Origin: Mangrovimonas sp. TPBH4
GTDB taxonomy: Bacteria > Bacteroidota > Bacteroidia > Flavobacteriales > Flavobacteriaceae
Direction: 5' to 3'
Length of the DNA: 64,000 nt
Assembly: GCF_001280505.1 (NCBI RefSeq)
Contig: NZ_LBIO01000044.1
Coordinates: forward strand, 1-64,000
Position numbers and translations under genes: made by a program. The notes beneath the pieces are model-generated. The model was not told the origin of the DNA. It did not search any database and was given only the letters and a program-made list of their open reading frames with translations. This document shows, one piece after another, positions 9,222-19,008 of the stretch (positions are counted from its first letter, which is position 1; each line of letters begins with the position of its first letter).

Positions 9222-11030
9222 ATGAACACTCAAAATAACACACTCTTTTCCAACTTTGCGCCCATTACCAAAGAGCAATGGTTGGAAAAGGTGAACATCG
9301 ACTTAAAAGGAGCCGATTTTGACAAAAGATTGGTTTGGAGAAATTTAAACGACATTACGCTCCCTCCTCTTTATACGCCGGAAGATGCCATTACACAACT
9401 GTCCAATACCGGTGAAAATGCAGCGGCATTTGTAAACTACAGACATATCAAGGTTAATTCTGCTACAGAGGCCAACACTCAAGCTTTAAAGGCCATCGCA
9501 GAAGGGATTACAGGATTGATTTTTGAAGTAACAACAGAGGCTTCTGTAGTACAACTGTTAAAGGATATTGACCTCAACACCATTAGTGTGTCCTTCCAAT
9601 TGGAAGATGAACTATTGGAATTTGCAACAAATTTCTTTGCCTACGCCAACAACCATTTGATTGCTCCAGAAAACTTAAAAGGTTTTATCGACCTTAATCT
9701 CATTACGGAATACGTGACTACCGGAAACCTTCCACAGTCTAAGCTAAATGACCTTAACCGCTTGGTGGAACTAGGTAGCGCCTTCCCTAATTATAAAACC
9801 TTGAGTATTTCCGGAACTGCATTTTTGGATTCTGGAAGCAATCAGGTACAAGAGGTTGCATTTACCCTAAACGCCTTAGTTTATGTTATTGAAAACTGTT
9901 TAAAAAATGAAGGTAATCTCGAAACCTTATTCAACAACCTGCACTTCCAATTGGGAATTAGTTCTGAGTACTTTGTTGAAATAGGAAAATTTAGAGCTTT
10001 CAACAGCTTGTTGGCAGCCATTGCCAAAACTTATGGCGTAACTGAATACAAACATAGTTTAACTGCTAAAACATCGGTTTGGAGCAAATCGGTCACAGAT
10101 CCTCACACCAACTTGTTACGTGCCACCACAGAGGCCATGTCGGCCTTGTTAGGCAACGTCGATGCTGTGGTTATTGATCCGTTCGACAAGGAGTTTAAGG
10201 AAACTTCAGCGTTTTCAAATAGAATTGCAGGCAATATTTCAACGATATTAAGAGAAGAATCCTATTTCGGGAAAGTGGCTAACCCTGTGGACGGTTCTTA
10301 TTACATAGAAGATGTCACTTCAAAAATAGCAGAAAAAGCACTTGCCCTATTTAAGGAAGTAGAAACTCGAGGTGGTTTTTATGACGCTTTTGAAAGCGAC
10401 TATATCCAACAGCAAATCGCGGAAATCCGCCAGAGAAAACTAACACTTTTAAGTCAGCGTCGTTTGGCCATGGTAGGAGTCAACAAATACCCCAACCTTA
10501 TGGAAAGCATTCCTTCCAATATTTTATCCGAGGGAAGTAGCCAATCCAGCAAACTATTGACACCGCGACGTGCTACTCAGGAAATTGAAGCCCTTAGAAG
10601 AACCACTGAAGAACTTGTAGAAACCAGTAAAAAACGTCCTATTGTAGAGCTCAGCAGTTTCGGAAATCTCACCATGAGAAAAGCGAGAGCTGCCTTTTCA
10701 TATGACTTTCTAGGAGTTTCAGGCTTTGAAGTTTGGCAGGAGAAAAGTTATAATTCGGCTCAAGAAGCAGCCGAAAGCAGTGCCACATCAAATTCTGATG
10801 TCGTAGTGATCTGTAGCTCCGACCAGGATTACGAAACGGATGCCCTAGACTTTGTAAGCACCTTTAGAGCTCTAAACAAAGACAAAATTCTGTTACTGGC
10901 TGGAAATCCAGTAGCACTTATAGATGCCCTCAAAGAAGCAGGCTTGGATGATTGCATCCATATCAAATCGGATGTCATTCAAACTATTTCAGGGATACAA
11001 CAAAAACTAAATGGCCTAGTTGCACACTAA
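9222..11030 (+). CDS. mutA: Methylmalonyl-CoA mutase small subunit
   Basis: This 602-residue partner of MutB belongs to the heterodimeric mutase that interconverts succinyl-CoA and methylmalonyl-CoA. It has the mutase TIM-barrel (for example SIPSNILSEGSSQSSKL and KYPNLM) and a degenerate C-terminal Rossmann domain. It lacks the DxHxxG cobalamin motif, as expected for the non-catalytic small subunit. I chose the ATG at 9222 (MNTQNN...), 34 bp after the CoA-transferase stop. A longer frame from 9105 would overlap the transferase by over 80 bp and adds residues unlike the family. The gap to mutB is 37 bp. Confidence 0.93.
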   Translation: MNTQNNTLFSNFAPITKEQWLEKVNIDLKGADFDKRLVWRNLNDITLPPLYTPEDAITQLSNTGENAAAFVNYRHIKVNSATEANTQALKAIAEGITGLIFEVTTEASVVQLLKDIDLNTISVSFQLEDELLEFATNFFAYANNHLIAPENLKGFIDLNLITEYVTTGNLPQSKLNDLNRLVELGSAFPNYKTLSISGTAFLDSGSNQVQEVAFTLNALVYVIENCLKNEGNLETLFNNLHFQLGISSEYFVEIGKFRAFNSLLAAIAKTYGVTEYKHSLTAKTSVWSKSVTDPHTNLLRATTEAMSALLGNVDAVVIDPFDKEFKETSAFSNRIAGNISTILREESYFGKVANPVDGSYYIEDVTSKIAEKALALFKEVETRGGFYDAFESDYIQQQIAEIRQRKLTLLSQRRLAMVGVNKYPNLMESIPSNILSEGSSQSSKLLTPRRATQEIEALRRTTEELVETSKKRPIVELSSFGNLTMRKARAAFSYDFLGVSGFEVWQEKSYNSAQEAAESSATSNSDVVVICSSDQDYETDALDFVSTFRALNKDKILLLAGNPVALIDALKEAGLDDCIHIKSDVIQTISGIQQKLNGLVAH

Positions 11031-11067
11031 CCTGTGAAAGACCATTGAATCACAAAAACAATGACTT

Positions 11068-13197
11068 ATGAAACGAGATTTTTCAACTCTAAGTTTAGAC
11101 CATAACTCACAGGAAACCAAAGCTACAGGTAAAAAGGCCATTTGGAATACCCCTGAAGGCATCCCTGTGAAAACCCATTTTAATAAAAAAGACATTGCCG
11201 AAGCTGAGCACTTAAACTTTGTGGCAGGCTTACCACCTTTTACCAGAGGGCCGTATAGCGCCATGTACGCCTTACGCCCATGGACCATTCGTCAATATGC
11301 CGGTTTCTCCACTGCGGAAGAATCCAATGCCTTTTACAGAAGAAACCTTGCCGCAGGTCAAAAAGGACTTTCGGTAGCCTTTGATTTGGCCACACACAGA
11401 GGCTACGATTCCGATCACCCAAGGGTAACCGGTGATGTTGGAAAAGCCGGGGTTGCCATCGATTCCATTTTGGATATGGAAATTTTATTCGACCAGATTC
11501 CCTTGGATAAAATGTCGGTTTCCATGACTATGAACGGTGCCGTACTTCCTATTATGGCCTTTTATATTGCCGCTGCCAAAAAACAAGGAGTAGCTTTGGA
11601 CCAACTGAGTGGTACCATTCAAAATGACATCCTAAAGGAGTTTATGGTGCGTAACACCTACATTTATCCACCATTACCTTCCATGAAGATTATTGGGGAT
11701 ATTTTTGAATACACCACCCAACACATGCCAAAGTTCAATTCTATTTCTATTAGCGGGTACCACATGCAGGAAGCAGGTGCCACGGCAGATATTGAATTGG
11801 CCTATACCTTGGCAGATGGTTTGGAGTACATCAAAACAGGATTGGCTGCGGGCCTAAAAATTGATGAATTCGCACCAAGGCTTTCTTTCTTCTGGGCCGT
11901 TGGAATGAACCATTTTATGGAGATTGCCAAAATGCGTGCCGCGCGTATGCTTTGGGCAAAAATCATTAAACAGTTCAACCCAAAAAATCCGAAGTCGATG
12001 GCATTGCGTACCCATAGCCAAACTTCGGGTTGGAGCTTGAGTGAACAGGATCCGTTCAACAATGTGGCCAGAACCTGTATTGAAGCTATGGCTGCTGGTT
12101 TGGGAGGCACACAATCCCTACACACCAATGCCTTAGACGAAGCCATTGCACTTCCTACGGACTTCTCCGCGAGAATTGCACGTAACACCCAAATTTACAT
12201 TCAAGAGGAAACACAAATCACCAAAGCGGTAGACCCATGGGCAGGCTCCTATTATGTTGAGTACCTTACCCAAGAAATCGCCAAAAAAGCGTGGAAACTT
12301 ATTGAAGAAGTTGAGGAATTGGGTGGTATGGCCAAAGCCATTGAAACTGGCGTTCCTAAAATGCGTATTGAAGAAGCTGCCGCAAGAAAACAAGCCAGAT
12401 TGGATTCTGGTCAAGATATTTTGGTGGGTGTGAATAAATACCAAACCGACGAAAAATCGGATATTGAAATCTTGGAAGTGGATAATTCCGCGGTGAGAAC
12501 GTCTCAAATCGAACGTTTGAACAGCCTTAAAGCTAACAGAGATCAAGCTGTGGTAGACACCAAACTAAAAGCACTTTCCAATTGTGCCGAAACAGGCAAG
12601 GGCAATCTGCTGGAATTAGCTGTAGATGCTGCTGAAAACTTTGCCACTTTGGGTGAAATCTCCGATGCTTTAGAAGCTCACTTTGGACGCCACAAAGCAG
12701 ACACCAGACTTATCAGTGGTGTCTACAGAAAAGAGGTGAAAGATGATTACACCTTTGAGGAAGCCCAACAATTGGCAGACAAGTTTTCTGAAATTGAAGG
12801 CCGTCGCCCAAGAGTTATGATTGCCAAAATGGGACAAGATGGACACGATAGAGGCGCTAAGGTAGTCGCCTCCAGTTTTGCCGATCTTGGCTTTGATGTG
12901 GATATGGGCCCCTTATTCCAAACCCCTGAGGAAGTTGCCAAACAAGCCATAGAAAACGACGTGCACTTTGTGGGCGCCTCTAGTTTGGCGGCTGGACATA
13001 AAACCCTAATTCCGCAGTTAATAGAGGAATTGGAACGCTTGGGAAGACCTGATATTTTGGTCTTTGCCGGAGGGGTGATTCCTGAACAAGATTACCAATA
13101 TTTGTTAGACCGTAAAGTAGCTGCTGTATTTGGTCCAGGAACCGTGATTGCCAAGTCGGCCATCACCATTATGGACAAATATCTAGCACTCGATTAA
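11068..13197 (+). CDS. mutB: Methylmalonyl-CoA mutase large (catalytic) subunit
   Basis: This 709-residue adenosylcobalamin-dependent mutase carries the active site. The N-terminal barrel has the family blocks [18 protein letters not shown] and [20 protein letters not shown]. The C-terminal domain has [20 protein letters not shown], where His593 of the DxHxxG motif is the expected lower axial ligand to cobalt. Length is standard. It is the last gene of the operon and is followed by a hairpin at 13231-13266. Its GTPase chaperone MeaB is encoded convergently, 160 bp away. In this operon it would run from succinyl-CoA to methylmalonyl-CoA when feeding the decarboxylase, or in reverse for propionate use. 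Confidence 0.96.
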   Translation: MKRDFSTLSLDHNSQETKATGKKAIWNTPEGIPVKTHFNKKDIAEAEHLNFVAGLPPFTRGPYSAMYALRPWTIRQYAGFSTAEESNAFYRRNLAAGQKGLSVAFDLATHRGYDSDHPRVTGDVGKAGVAIDSILDMEILFDQIPLDKMSVSMTMNGAVLPIMAFYIAAAKKQGVALDQLSGTIQNDILKEFMVRNTYIYPPLPSMKIIGDIFEYTTQHMPKFNSISISGYHMQEAGATADIELAYTLADGLEYIKTGLAAGLKIDEFAPRLSFFWAVGMNHFMEIAKMRAARMLWAKIIKQFNPKNPKSMALRTHSQTSGWSLSEQDPFNNVARTCIEAMAAGLGGTQSLHTNALDEAIALPTDFSARIARNTQIYIQEETQITKAVDPWAGSYYVEYLTQEIAKKAWKLIEEVEELGGMAKAIETGVPKMRIEEAAARKQARLDSGQDILVGVNKYQTDEKSDIEILEVDNSAVRTSQIERLNSLKANRDQAVVDTKLKALSNCAETGKGNLLELAVDAAENFATLGEISDALEAHFGRHKADTRLISGVYRKEVKDDYTFEEAQQLADKFSEIEGRRPRVMIAKMGQDGHDRGAKVVASSFADLGFDVDMGPLFQTPEEVAKQAIENDVHFVGASSLAAGHKTLIPQLIEELERLGRPDILVFAGGVIPEQDYQYLLDRKVAAVFGPGTVIAKSAITIMDKYLALD

Positions 13198-13230
13198 TAG
13201 CACTTTTTTTTGTTTAAATCTGTTTTAATT

Positions 13231-13266
13231 GAAAGCTCCAGGATGATATTAAATCTTGGAGCTTTC
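13231..13266 (+). terminator. Hairpin at the end of the methylmalonyl-CoA operon
   Basis: A 10-bp perfect stem (GAAAGCTCCA/TGGAGCTTTC) encloses a 16-nt loop, 33 bp after the mutB stop. The following T run is weak, so efficiency is uncertain. Confidence 0.55.
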
Positions 13267-13302
13267 TCCTTTAATATGTTTTATAAAACAAATTCCATAA
13301 AA

Positions 13303-13323
13303 AAAGAGCTTATGAAGCTCTTT
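13303..13323 (-). terminator. Rho-independent terminator of meaB
   Basis: AAAGAGCTT and AAGCTCTTT form a perfect 9-bp stem with a 3-nt loop. On the minus strand it is followed by a run of T, 35 bp after the meaB stop. Confidence 0.7.
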
Positions 13324-13357
13324 CAATAAATAGTTTTATTGTTGAAAAATTTAAACC

Positions 13358-14377
13358 TTAATCGGTTTTAAGGCTCAGTGTTTCCTTAAACTGAGTAATC
13401 ATATCCTCCGCTGCTTTTACTGGAGAAATTTGAGATGAAATGATTTGACTTTCCAATTTTGGCAGTTGATTGGCGATAGCTTCAGAACCGTAGAACAGTT
13501 GCTTCAGTTCCTCATTAATGGTATCATACATCCATTGTATTTTTTGATGGTTTCTATTTTTTATAAAATACCCATTTGAAGCAACCAAATCTCGATAATT
13601 CAAGATATTTTCCCAAACAGTCTCAATCCCCGTGTTATGCAAAGCAGATGCTTTTGTCACTGTTGGAGTCCACCCCGATTCTGAAGGCGGAAATAAATGA
13701 AGTGCATTTTGATATTGAAGTCTAGCTTTATCACTTTGCTTCATATTATCACCATCGGCTTTGTTGATCACTACCATATCGGCCATTTCCATGATGCCCT
13801 TTTTAATCCCCTGCAATTCGTCGCCGGCGCCGGCTAACATAAGCAGTAAAAAAAAGTCGGTCATGCCATGCACCGCAGTTTCGGATTGTCCTACCCCTAC
13901 AGTTTCAATTAAAATAATGTCGTAACCGGCCGCTTCACAGAGCAACATACTTTCGGCGGTTTTATTGGCTACACCCCCAAGCGTTTCCCCTGAGGCCGAA
14001 GGTCGGATGTATGCGGCTTCCATCCCACTGAGTTCTTCCATACGGGTTTTGTCACCTAGTATACTTCCTTTGGAACGTTGGCTACTTGGATCTATAGATA
14101 GAATAGCCACTTTATGACCTTGGGAAATGAGGTATTTCCCAAACGCTTCAATAAAGGTACTTTTCCCCACTCCGGGAACACCTGTCACCCCTATGCGCAT
14201 GGAGTTACCGGACGCTGGCAAGATTTTTTGAATGATTTCCTTTGCGAGGATTTTATCACTTTCCAGATTACTTTCAATAACCGTAATGGCACGCGATAAC
14301 ACCATACGGTCTCCTTTAAGTACCCCATCGATGTAGGCTTGGGCAGACAGTCTATTTTTAGGTTTGTAGTGTTTCAT
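13358..14377 (-). CDS. meaB: Methylmalonyl-CoA mutase-associated GTPase MeaB
   Basis: This 339-residue G3E P-loop GTPase gates adenosylcobalamin loading and protects or repairs methylmalonyl-CoA mutase (family role). The Walker A motif is GVTGVPGVGKST. Switch/Walker B segments include IDPSSQRSKGSILGDKTRM and IETVGVGQSE, and VVINKADGDN is the base-specificity NKxD motif. The start at 14377 (MKHYKPKNRL) is preferred over an upstream in-frame ATG at 14416, because the 13 extra residues look like non-coding sequence. It converges on mutB, so it is transcribed separately from the operon it serves. Confidence 0.94.
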   Translation of the reverse strand: MKHYKPKNRLSAQAYIDGVLKGDRMVLSRAITVIESNLESDKILAKEIIQKILPASGNSMRIGVTGVPGVGKSTFIEAFGKYLISQGHKVAILSIDPSSQRSKGSILGDKTRMEELSGMEAAYIRPSASGETLGGVANKTAESMLLCEAAGYDIILIETVGVGQSETAVHGMTDFFLLLMLAGAGDELQGIKKGIMEMADMVVINKADGDNMKQSDKARLQYQNALHLFPPSESGWTPTVTKASALHNTGIETVWENILNYRDLVASNGYFIKNRNHQKIQWMYDTINEELKQLFYGSEAIANQLPKLESQIISSQISPVKAAEDMITQFKETLSLKTD

Positions 14378-14592
14378 AGTAAAAGTGTTAGTACAAAAAT
14401 AAGAAGTGAACTTCACTTATAATATGACATCTATCCATAATTAAGCACATTGTTCTTTAATTGGATTTATTCTGGCAGTCCCCTAAGAGAACTTATTAAA
14501 CTGCTAAACAAATGAATCAACCCCTATAACCAATTGACATTCTTTTATTTAGTATCTTTCAACTATCTTAAAACCAGACCTTCAATTAAAAC

Positions 14593-16413
14593 ATGCCGCA
14601 GCCACAAATGCACATAGAAAAGCCAGAAACCATGAGTATCTCCGAGCTTTTCCGGGAGATTTGGGCATTTGTAAAACCTTATCGCTTATTGGTATTGGCA
14701 ACTTTGATTCTTACTTTGATAGGTTCGGTGATGGCTCAGGTAAACGCCTATATTTTGCGCTATACCGTAGATGAAATCACAATTTTGGTGGAGCAGCACG
14801 AGCCCTTAAAAAAGGGCATGAACCTACTATTTCTCATCAGCGCCATTTTATTGGGCAAAGAATTGATTTATGCCGCCGTACAATACGGACAGAAATTTTT
14901 TGGTGAAAAACTCCGTATTTATATTTCACGTGATTTTTCCCAAACCGTGGTAGAGCGCATCCTCTCCTATCGAATGGCATTTTATACCTCTTCGGAAAAT
15001 GAAAGTGGAAAATTGCAGGCTAGAATAGATCTTGGCATTAGCAGTTTGACACGATTGGTTAGAAATTTCTTTATCGACATCCTCCCCTTATTTGCCAATG
15101 CCCTCATTGCCTTGATTGCTATGTTTACTGCCAATTTTTGGATAGGCATGGTGAGCTTGGCCATCATCCCCATTTATTATTGGGTGAGTGTGGTTCAGGC
15201 GCATAAACTGAGTGGTTTTAGACGGCGAATGCGACATTATCGCGAAACCAAAAGCAATGTCATTATTAGTATTATTGACTCTATTTCGGTGATTAAATCA
15301 TTTACCAGAGAAAATTTGGAGGCAGACAAACACGAAAAGATCCAATACGATATTACCGAGAACCAAATGAAAACCCATCAAATTGGGTTTCTGTTTGACA
15401 GTTTAAAAACCTTTTTGGAACAATTTGGAGTCGTGCTCATTATTATTCTAACGGCCTACTTTGTGCTTAACGGCACTATGAGCATTGGGATGATCATGTT
15501 TCATATCATGTTGTTCAACAACGTCTCCGCCCCCATACGCAGACTGCATATGATTTATGACGAAGTGAACGATGCCTTAATTTATTCTGAAGCCTTTTTT
15601 AATATTCTTGACGCCGACGACGAACAGGAAACCTCTGGTAATTATATACCCGACAGCATTCTTGGCAACATCAAATTGAGCCACGTCGATTTTAAATATC
15701 CCAACGGCACCAAAGCATTGCATGATGTTTCTATGGAGATTCCCGCCAATAAAATTACAGCTTTGGTGGGATTAAGCGGTGCTGGAAAAAGTACGGTGGT
15801 GAACCTGCTGGATAAATTTTACCAACCAACTACCGGAAGCATCACTCTGGACAATGTGGACTTACAGGAATACAATACCGAATGGCTACGCCAACATATA
15901 GGTTTGGTGCTTCAGAAAAACCATATTTTTAACGGCAGCATCTCCGAAAACATTAGGTATGGGGACGAAGCAGCTACACAAGAGGACATAGAACTTGCCG
16001 CAAAAAAGGCCTATATCCATAACGACATTATGGCTTTGCCCAATGGGTATGCCTCCAAAGCCAAATTGCTGTCTGGAGGGCAGCAACAACGTATTTCCAT
16101 AGCCCGTCTGTTTTTAAAAAATCCGCCTATTATCTTTTTAGACGAACCTACCGCCAGTCTGGATGCGGTAGCCACAGAGCAAATAAAGAAAAGTCTCGAT
16201 GCCATTAAACAAGGGCGTACAGTAATAATTATTTCCCATAGCATTTCGCAGATTATCGATGCCGAAAATGTGATAGTTCTAGACCATGGTCGTGTTATTG
16301 AACAAGGCACACACGACGAACTGTACAAAAATCAATCCACCTATTACGAGATCTTTCAGGCCGCTGCCAACAGTTTAAACCTAGAGAAAATTTCGGATAC
16401 GTTGAATGAGTAG
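14593..16413 (+). CDS. ABC transporter, fused permease and ATPase
   Basis: This 606-residue half-transporter of the exporter (ABCB/MsbA-like) type probably works as a homodimer in the inner membrane. An N-terminal six-helix domain (about residues 20-330) precedes a nucleotide-binding domain with Walker A GLSGAGKST, signature LSGGQQQR, Walker B IIFLDEP and the H-loop IIISHSISQ. The substrate cannot be told from sequence; lipids, peptides or drugs are all possible. An alternative start at 14635 (MSISELF) would remove 14 polar residues. It lies upstream of the TonB receptor gene, but that gene has its own promoter, so a functional link is unproven. Confidence 0.9.
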   Translation: MPQPQMHIEKPETMSISELFREIWAFVKPYRLLVLATLILTLIGSVMAQVNAYILRYTVDEITILVEQHEPLKKGMNLLFLISAILLGKELIYAAVQYGQKFFGEKLRIYISRDFSQTVVERILSYRMAFYTSSENESGKLQARIDLGISSLTRLVRNFFIDILPLFANALIALIAMFTANFWIGMVSLAIIPIYYWVSVVQAHKLSGFRRRMRHYRETKSNVIISIIDSISVIKSFTRENLEADKHEKIQYDITENQMKTHQIGFLFDSLKTFLEQFGVVLIIILTAYFVLNGTMSIGMIMFHIMLFNNVSAPIRRLHMIYDEVNDALIYSEAFFNILDADDEQETSGNYIPDSILGNIKLSHVDFKYPNGTKALHDVSMEIPANKITALVGLSGAGKSTVVNLLDKFYQPTTGSITLDNVDLQEYNTEWLRQHIGLVLQKNHIFNGSISENIRYGDEAATQEDIELAAKKAYIHNDIMALPNGYASKAKLLSGGQQQRISIARLFLKNPPIIFLDEPTASLDAVATEQIKKSLDAIKQGRTVIIISHSISQIIDAENVIVLDHGRVIEQGTHDELYKNQSTYYEIFQAAANSLNLEKISDTLNE

Positions 16414-16500
16414 CCCAATCCCTGTTTTCTATTTCCATTTATAAGTCTTTCACTTTTACCTAACTAATAAATTCCAATTACAAAGTCACATTTTTATGCT

Positions 16501-16528
16501 TTTTAGACTGAATAATATCCTATTTTTG
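16501..16528 (+). promoter_or_regulatory. Promoter of the TonB-dependent receptor
   Basis: TATTTTTG at 16521-16528 matches the TAnnTTTG -10 element, with a TTTT -33-like element at 16501-16504. Transcription would begin near 16534, giving a leader of roughly 26 nt. Confidence 0.5.
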
Positions 16529-16551
16529 CAGTCATTTATAATAAGTCTAAA
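16502..16551. promoter_or_regulatory. Inverted repeat bracketing the TonB receptor promoter
   Basis: TTTAGACT (16502-16509) and its exact reverse complement AGTCTAAA (16544-16551) flank the -10 element with 34 bp between them. The placement suits an operator for an iron-responsive repressor of the Fur or DtxR type. The regulator is inference only. Confidence 0.45.
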
Positions 16552-16559
16552 TAAATACA

Positions 16560-18911
16560 ATGATGAAACATCTACTTTTTTGTATGTTTTTTTTGAGTGT
16601 TTTCGGCCTGTATGCCCAAAACGCTTCCATTTACGGAACCATTTCCGATGAAAACAACCAACCTGTACCTTATGCTACCATAAGCTTAAAAGGAACCTCT
16701 CAAGGCACCATGGCCAATGACCAAGGAAGCTACCGTTTGGAGCAGCTTGAAGCAGGCCAATATACGCTTGTATTTTCAGCAGTAGGCTACTTTAAGGCAG
16801 CTCAGCAAATTGACTTAAAAGCCAACGAAAGCTTAGAGATCAACTTCACCTTACAAACCGATTTAGAAGCCTTGAACGAAGTGGTGATTACTTCGAACCG
16901 AGTTCGCGAAACTTTGGATGAAGTACCATCTTCTGTTTCTGTGCTTTCTTCCAAACAAATTGAAAGCTACCAACAAACCAGTACCAATATTGCTGACGTA
17001 TTGTTGGAAATTCCGGGAATTTCCCTAAGCACCAATCTAACCAGTAATACAGGGCAAACCTTGAGAGGTAGAAAAATGTTAATCTTGATTGACGGAATTC
17101 CTCAATCTACGCCATTACGTAACGGAAGTAGAGATATCAATACCATAGACCCTAATACTATTGAACGCATTGAGGTGATTAAAGGTGCTACCGCTATTTA
17201 TGGAAACGGTGCCGATGGTGGTATTGTCAACTATATTACTAAGAAAACAGATGCTGCCAAGGCTTTTGAAAGCACTACCATGATTGGAAGCACTGGAGCC
17301 TTAAAAACCATTGAAAAAACTGTAGGCGCCAACATCTCCCAAACTTTCTCTGGAAATTTGGATAAATTGGGCTATGTAGTCAACGGAACCTTCAGACAAA
17401 CAGGTGTATTCCGCGATGCGGACGGGGAAGTTATTTCTCCGTATTACGGAATTGGAGAAACTGACCAATACAGTTTGTTTGGAAAATTGAACTATCAAAT
17501 TGCAAACAACCACAAGGTAGAATTGATGTACAACTACTTCAGCAGCAACCAAAATTCGGACTATGTGGCACAGGTTGGTGAATACGGTGTTACCCCTTCT
17601 ATTGGTGTATTGGGAGAAGATTTGGCTGTAGACCAAGGAAACCGATACAACCACAATGCGCAGCTGACCTACGATTTCACAAATATCTTTAAAAACACCG
17701 ATTTTAAACTGAACTTGTATGCTCAGGATTTTAGAACTGTTTACGGATATACAACAAGTTTCTACGATCCTAATTTAGGGTTTGACGGTGGACAATCGTC
17801 TATCATCTCTACCAAAATGGGAGCGCGTTTCAATTTCAATACTACTTACCAATTTGGTGAGGTATCTGGAAACGTTTTATACGGATTGGACGTGTTGAAC
17901 GATGTGACTGCTCAAGAATTAATAGACGGCAGACCATGGGTTCCAGAAACCGACATGACTAACATTGCACCTTATGCACAGTTGAAAACACTTTACAAGA
18001 ACTTTGTATTTAAAGCAGGTATCCGTTTTGAGAACATTGGAATCCACATTCCTGATTACGTAACCCTAACCCGATACGCAGCCGGAGCGACAACGCCTAG
18101 TAGTGGTGGTGTTGCTGTTGATGGTGGCGATTTGGATTATAATGCCACGACTTTTAACGCGGGATTACGTTACAACAAATGGTCGGTATTCAAACCATTT
18201 GTGAGCTTCTCGCAAAGTTTCTCTATTGCCGATTTAGGACGTACGTTGCGTTCGGCTACAGAAAGTACGGTAAGCCAAATCAATTCGGATGCGGTGATTG
18301 CCAACAACTACGAAATTGGATTCAACAGCCGTATTGGACAAACCAATTTTAGCGGTGCATATTTTATCAGTACTTCAAAATTTGGAGCCACTTATACTGA
18401 ATTACCAAGCGGTATCTTCGAAATTGCCCGCCAGCCAGAACGCGTTTATGGATTTGAAGTAGCTGCCGACACCAAGTTATCCCTGCATTTCAACTTGGGA
18501 GGATCCTTCTCCTATACTGAAGGTAAATTGGATGTAGAAAACAACGACAACTACGACACTTACATGAACAGTGACCGTATTCCTCCTGTGAAAGGCGTGC
18601 TATATTTAGGGTATAACTTAAGTAATGCCTTTAATGCCAGAATCTCTTACATCTACTCAGGAAGCAGAGATCACTTCGAGGCTAACGAAAATGGTGATTA
18701 TTCATACGGACAAGGGCCTATCTCCAGTTTCAACCTAGTCAACCTAAGCACTAGCTACCAGATGTCGCCATCTACAACTATTGGTTTAGGAATTGAAAAC
18801 CTTCTTAATGAAGATTACTATAACCTATTGTCACAATTTGCAGCACGTAATAACGATTATATAAAAGCCAACGGAGCCCGTTTTAATGTATCACTTACCG
18901 TGAAACTTTAA
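16560..18911 (+). CDS. TonB-dependent outer-membrane receptor, probably for iron/siderophore
   Basis: This 783-residue outer-membrane importer draws on TonB energy. Residues 1-20 are a signal peptide ending LYAQ. A carboxypeptidase-like regulatory domain follows (about 22-105; GTISDENNQPVPYATISLKG), then the plug (about 115-225; LDEVPSSVSVLS, LRGRKMLILIDGIP, IERIEVIKGATAIYGNGADGGIVNYIT) and a barrel ending in an aromatic-rich strand (ARFNVSLTVKL). It is not a SusC: it is shorter, and no SusD follows. The next gene is a PepSY protein, a pairing common at siderophore loci, and the promoter is bracketed by an inverted repeat. Iron-chelate uptake is inferred; the ligand is unknown. Confidence 0.88.
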   Translation: MMKHLLFCMFFLSVFGLYAQNASIYGTISDENNQPVPYATISLKGTSQGTMANDQGSYRLEQLEAGQYTLVFSAVGYFKAAQQIDLKANESLEINFTLQTDLEALNEVVITSNRVRETLDEVPSSVSVLSSKQIESYQQTSTNIADVLLEIPGISLSTNLTSNTGQTLRGRKMLILIDGIPQSTPLRNGSRDINTIDPNTIERIEVIKGATAIYGNGADGGIVNYITKKTDAAKAFESTTMIGSTGALKTIEKTVGANISQTFSGNLDKLGYVVNGTFRQTGVFRDADGEVISPYYGIGETDQYSLFGKLNYQIANNHKVELMYNYFSSNQNSDYVAQVGEYGVTPSIGVLGEDLAVDQGNRYNHNAQLTYDFTNIFKNTDFKLNLYAQDFRTVYGYTTSFYDPNLGFDGGQSSIISTKMGARFNFNTTYQFGEVSGNVLYGLDVLNDVTAQELIDGRPWVPETDMTNIAPYAQLKTLYKNFVFKAGIRFENIGIHIPDYVTLTRYAAGATTPSSGGVAVDGGDLDYNATTFNAGLRYNKWSVFKPFVSFSQSFSIADLGRTLRSATESTVSQINSDAVIANNYEIGFNSRIGQTNFSGAYFISTSKFGATYTELPSGIFEIARQPERVYGFEVAADTKLSLHFNLGGSFSYTEGKLDVENNDNYDTYMNSDRIPPVKGVLYLGYNLSNAFNARISYIYSGSRDHFEANENGDYSYGQGPISSFNLVNLSTSYQMSPSTTIGLGIENLLNEDYYNLLSQFAARNNDYIKANGARFNVSLTVKL

Positions 18912-18931
18912 ACCACTCCCTATCTCATTAA

Positions 18932-18965
18932 AACATCCTGTAATATATTTGCAGGATGTTTTTTT
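18932..18965 (+). terminator. Rho-independent terminator after the TonB receptor
   Basis: AACATCCTG (18932-18940) pairs with CAGGATGTT (18952-18960), followed by a T run to 18965. It begins 21 bp after the receptor stop and separates it from the PepSY gene. Confidence 0.75.
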
Positions 18966-19008
18966 GTTATGAGCCATTTTATCCCAATGTTTGCACTTTA
19001 ATTGAAAC

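Noticed and set aside
12133..12546. 137-residue antisense frame inside mutB (and a similar one at 11802-12188)
   Set aside because: Shadow of the conserved mutase reading frame.
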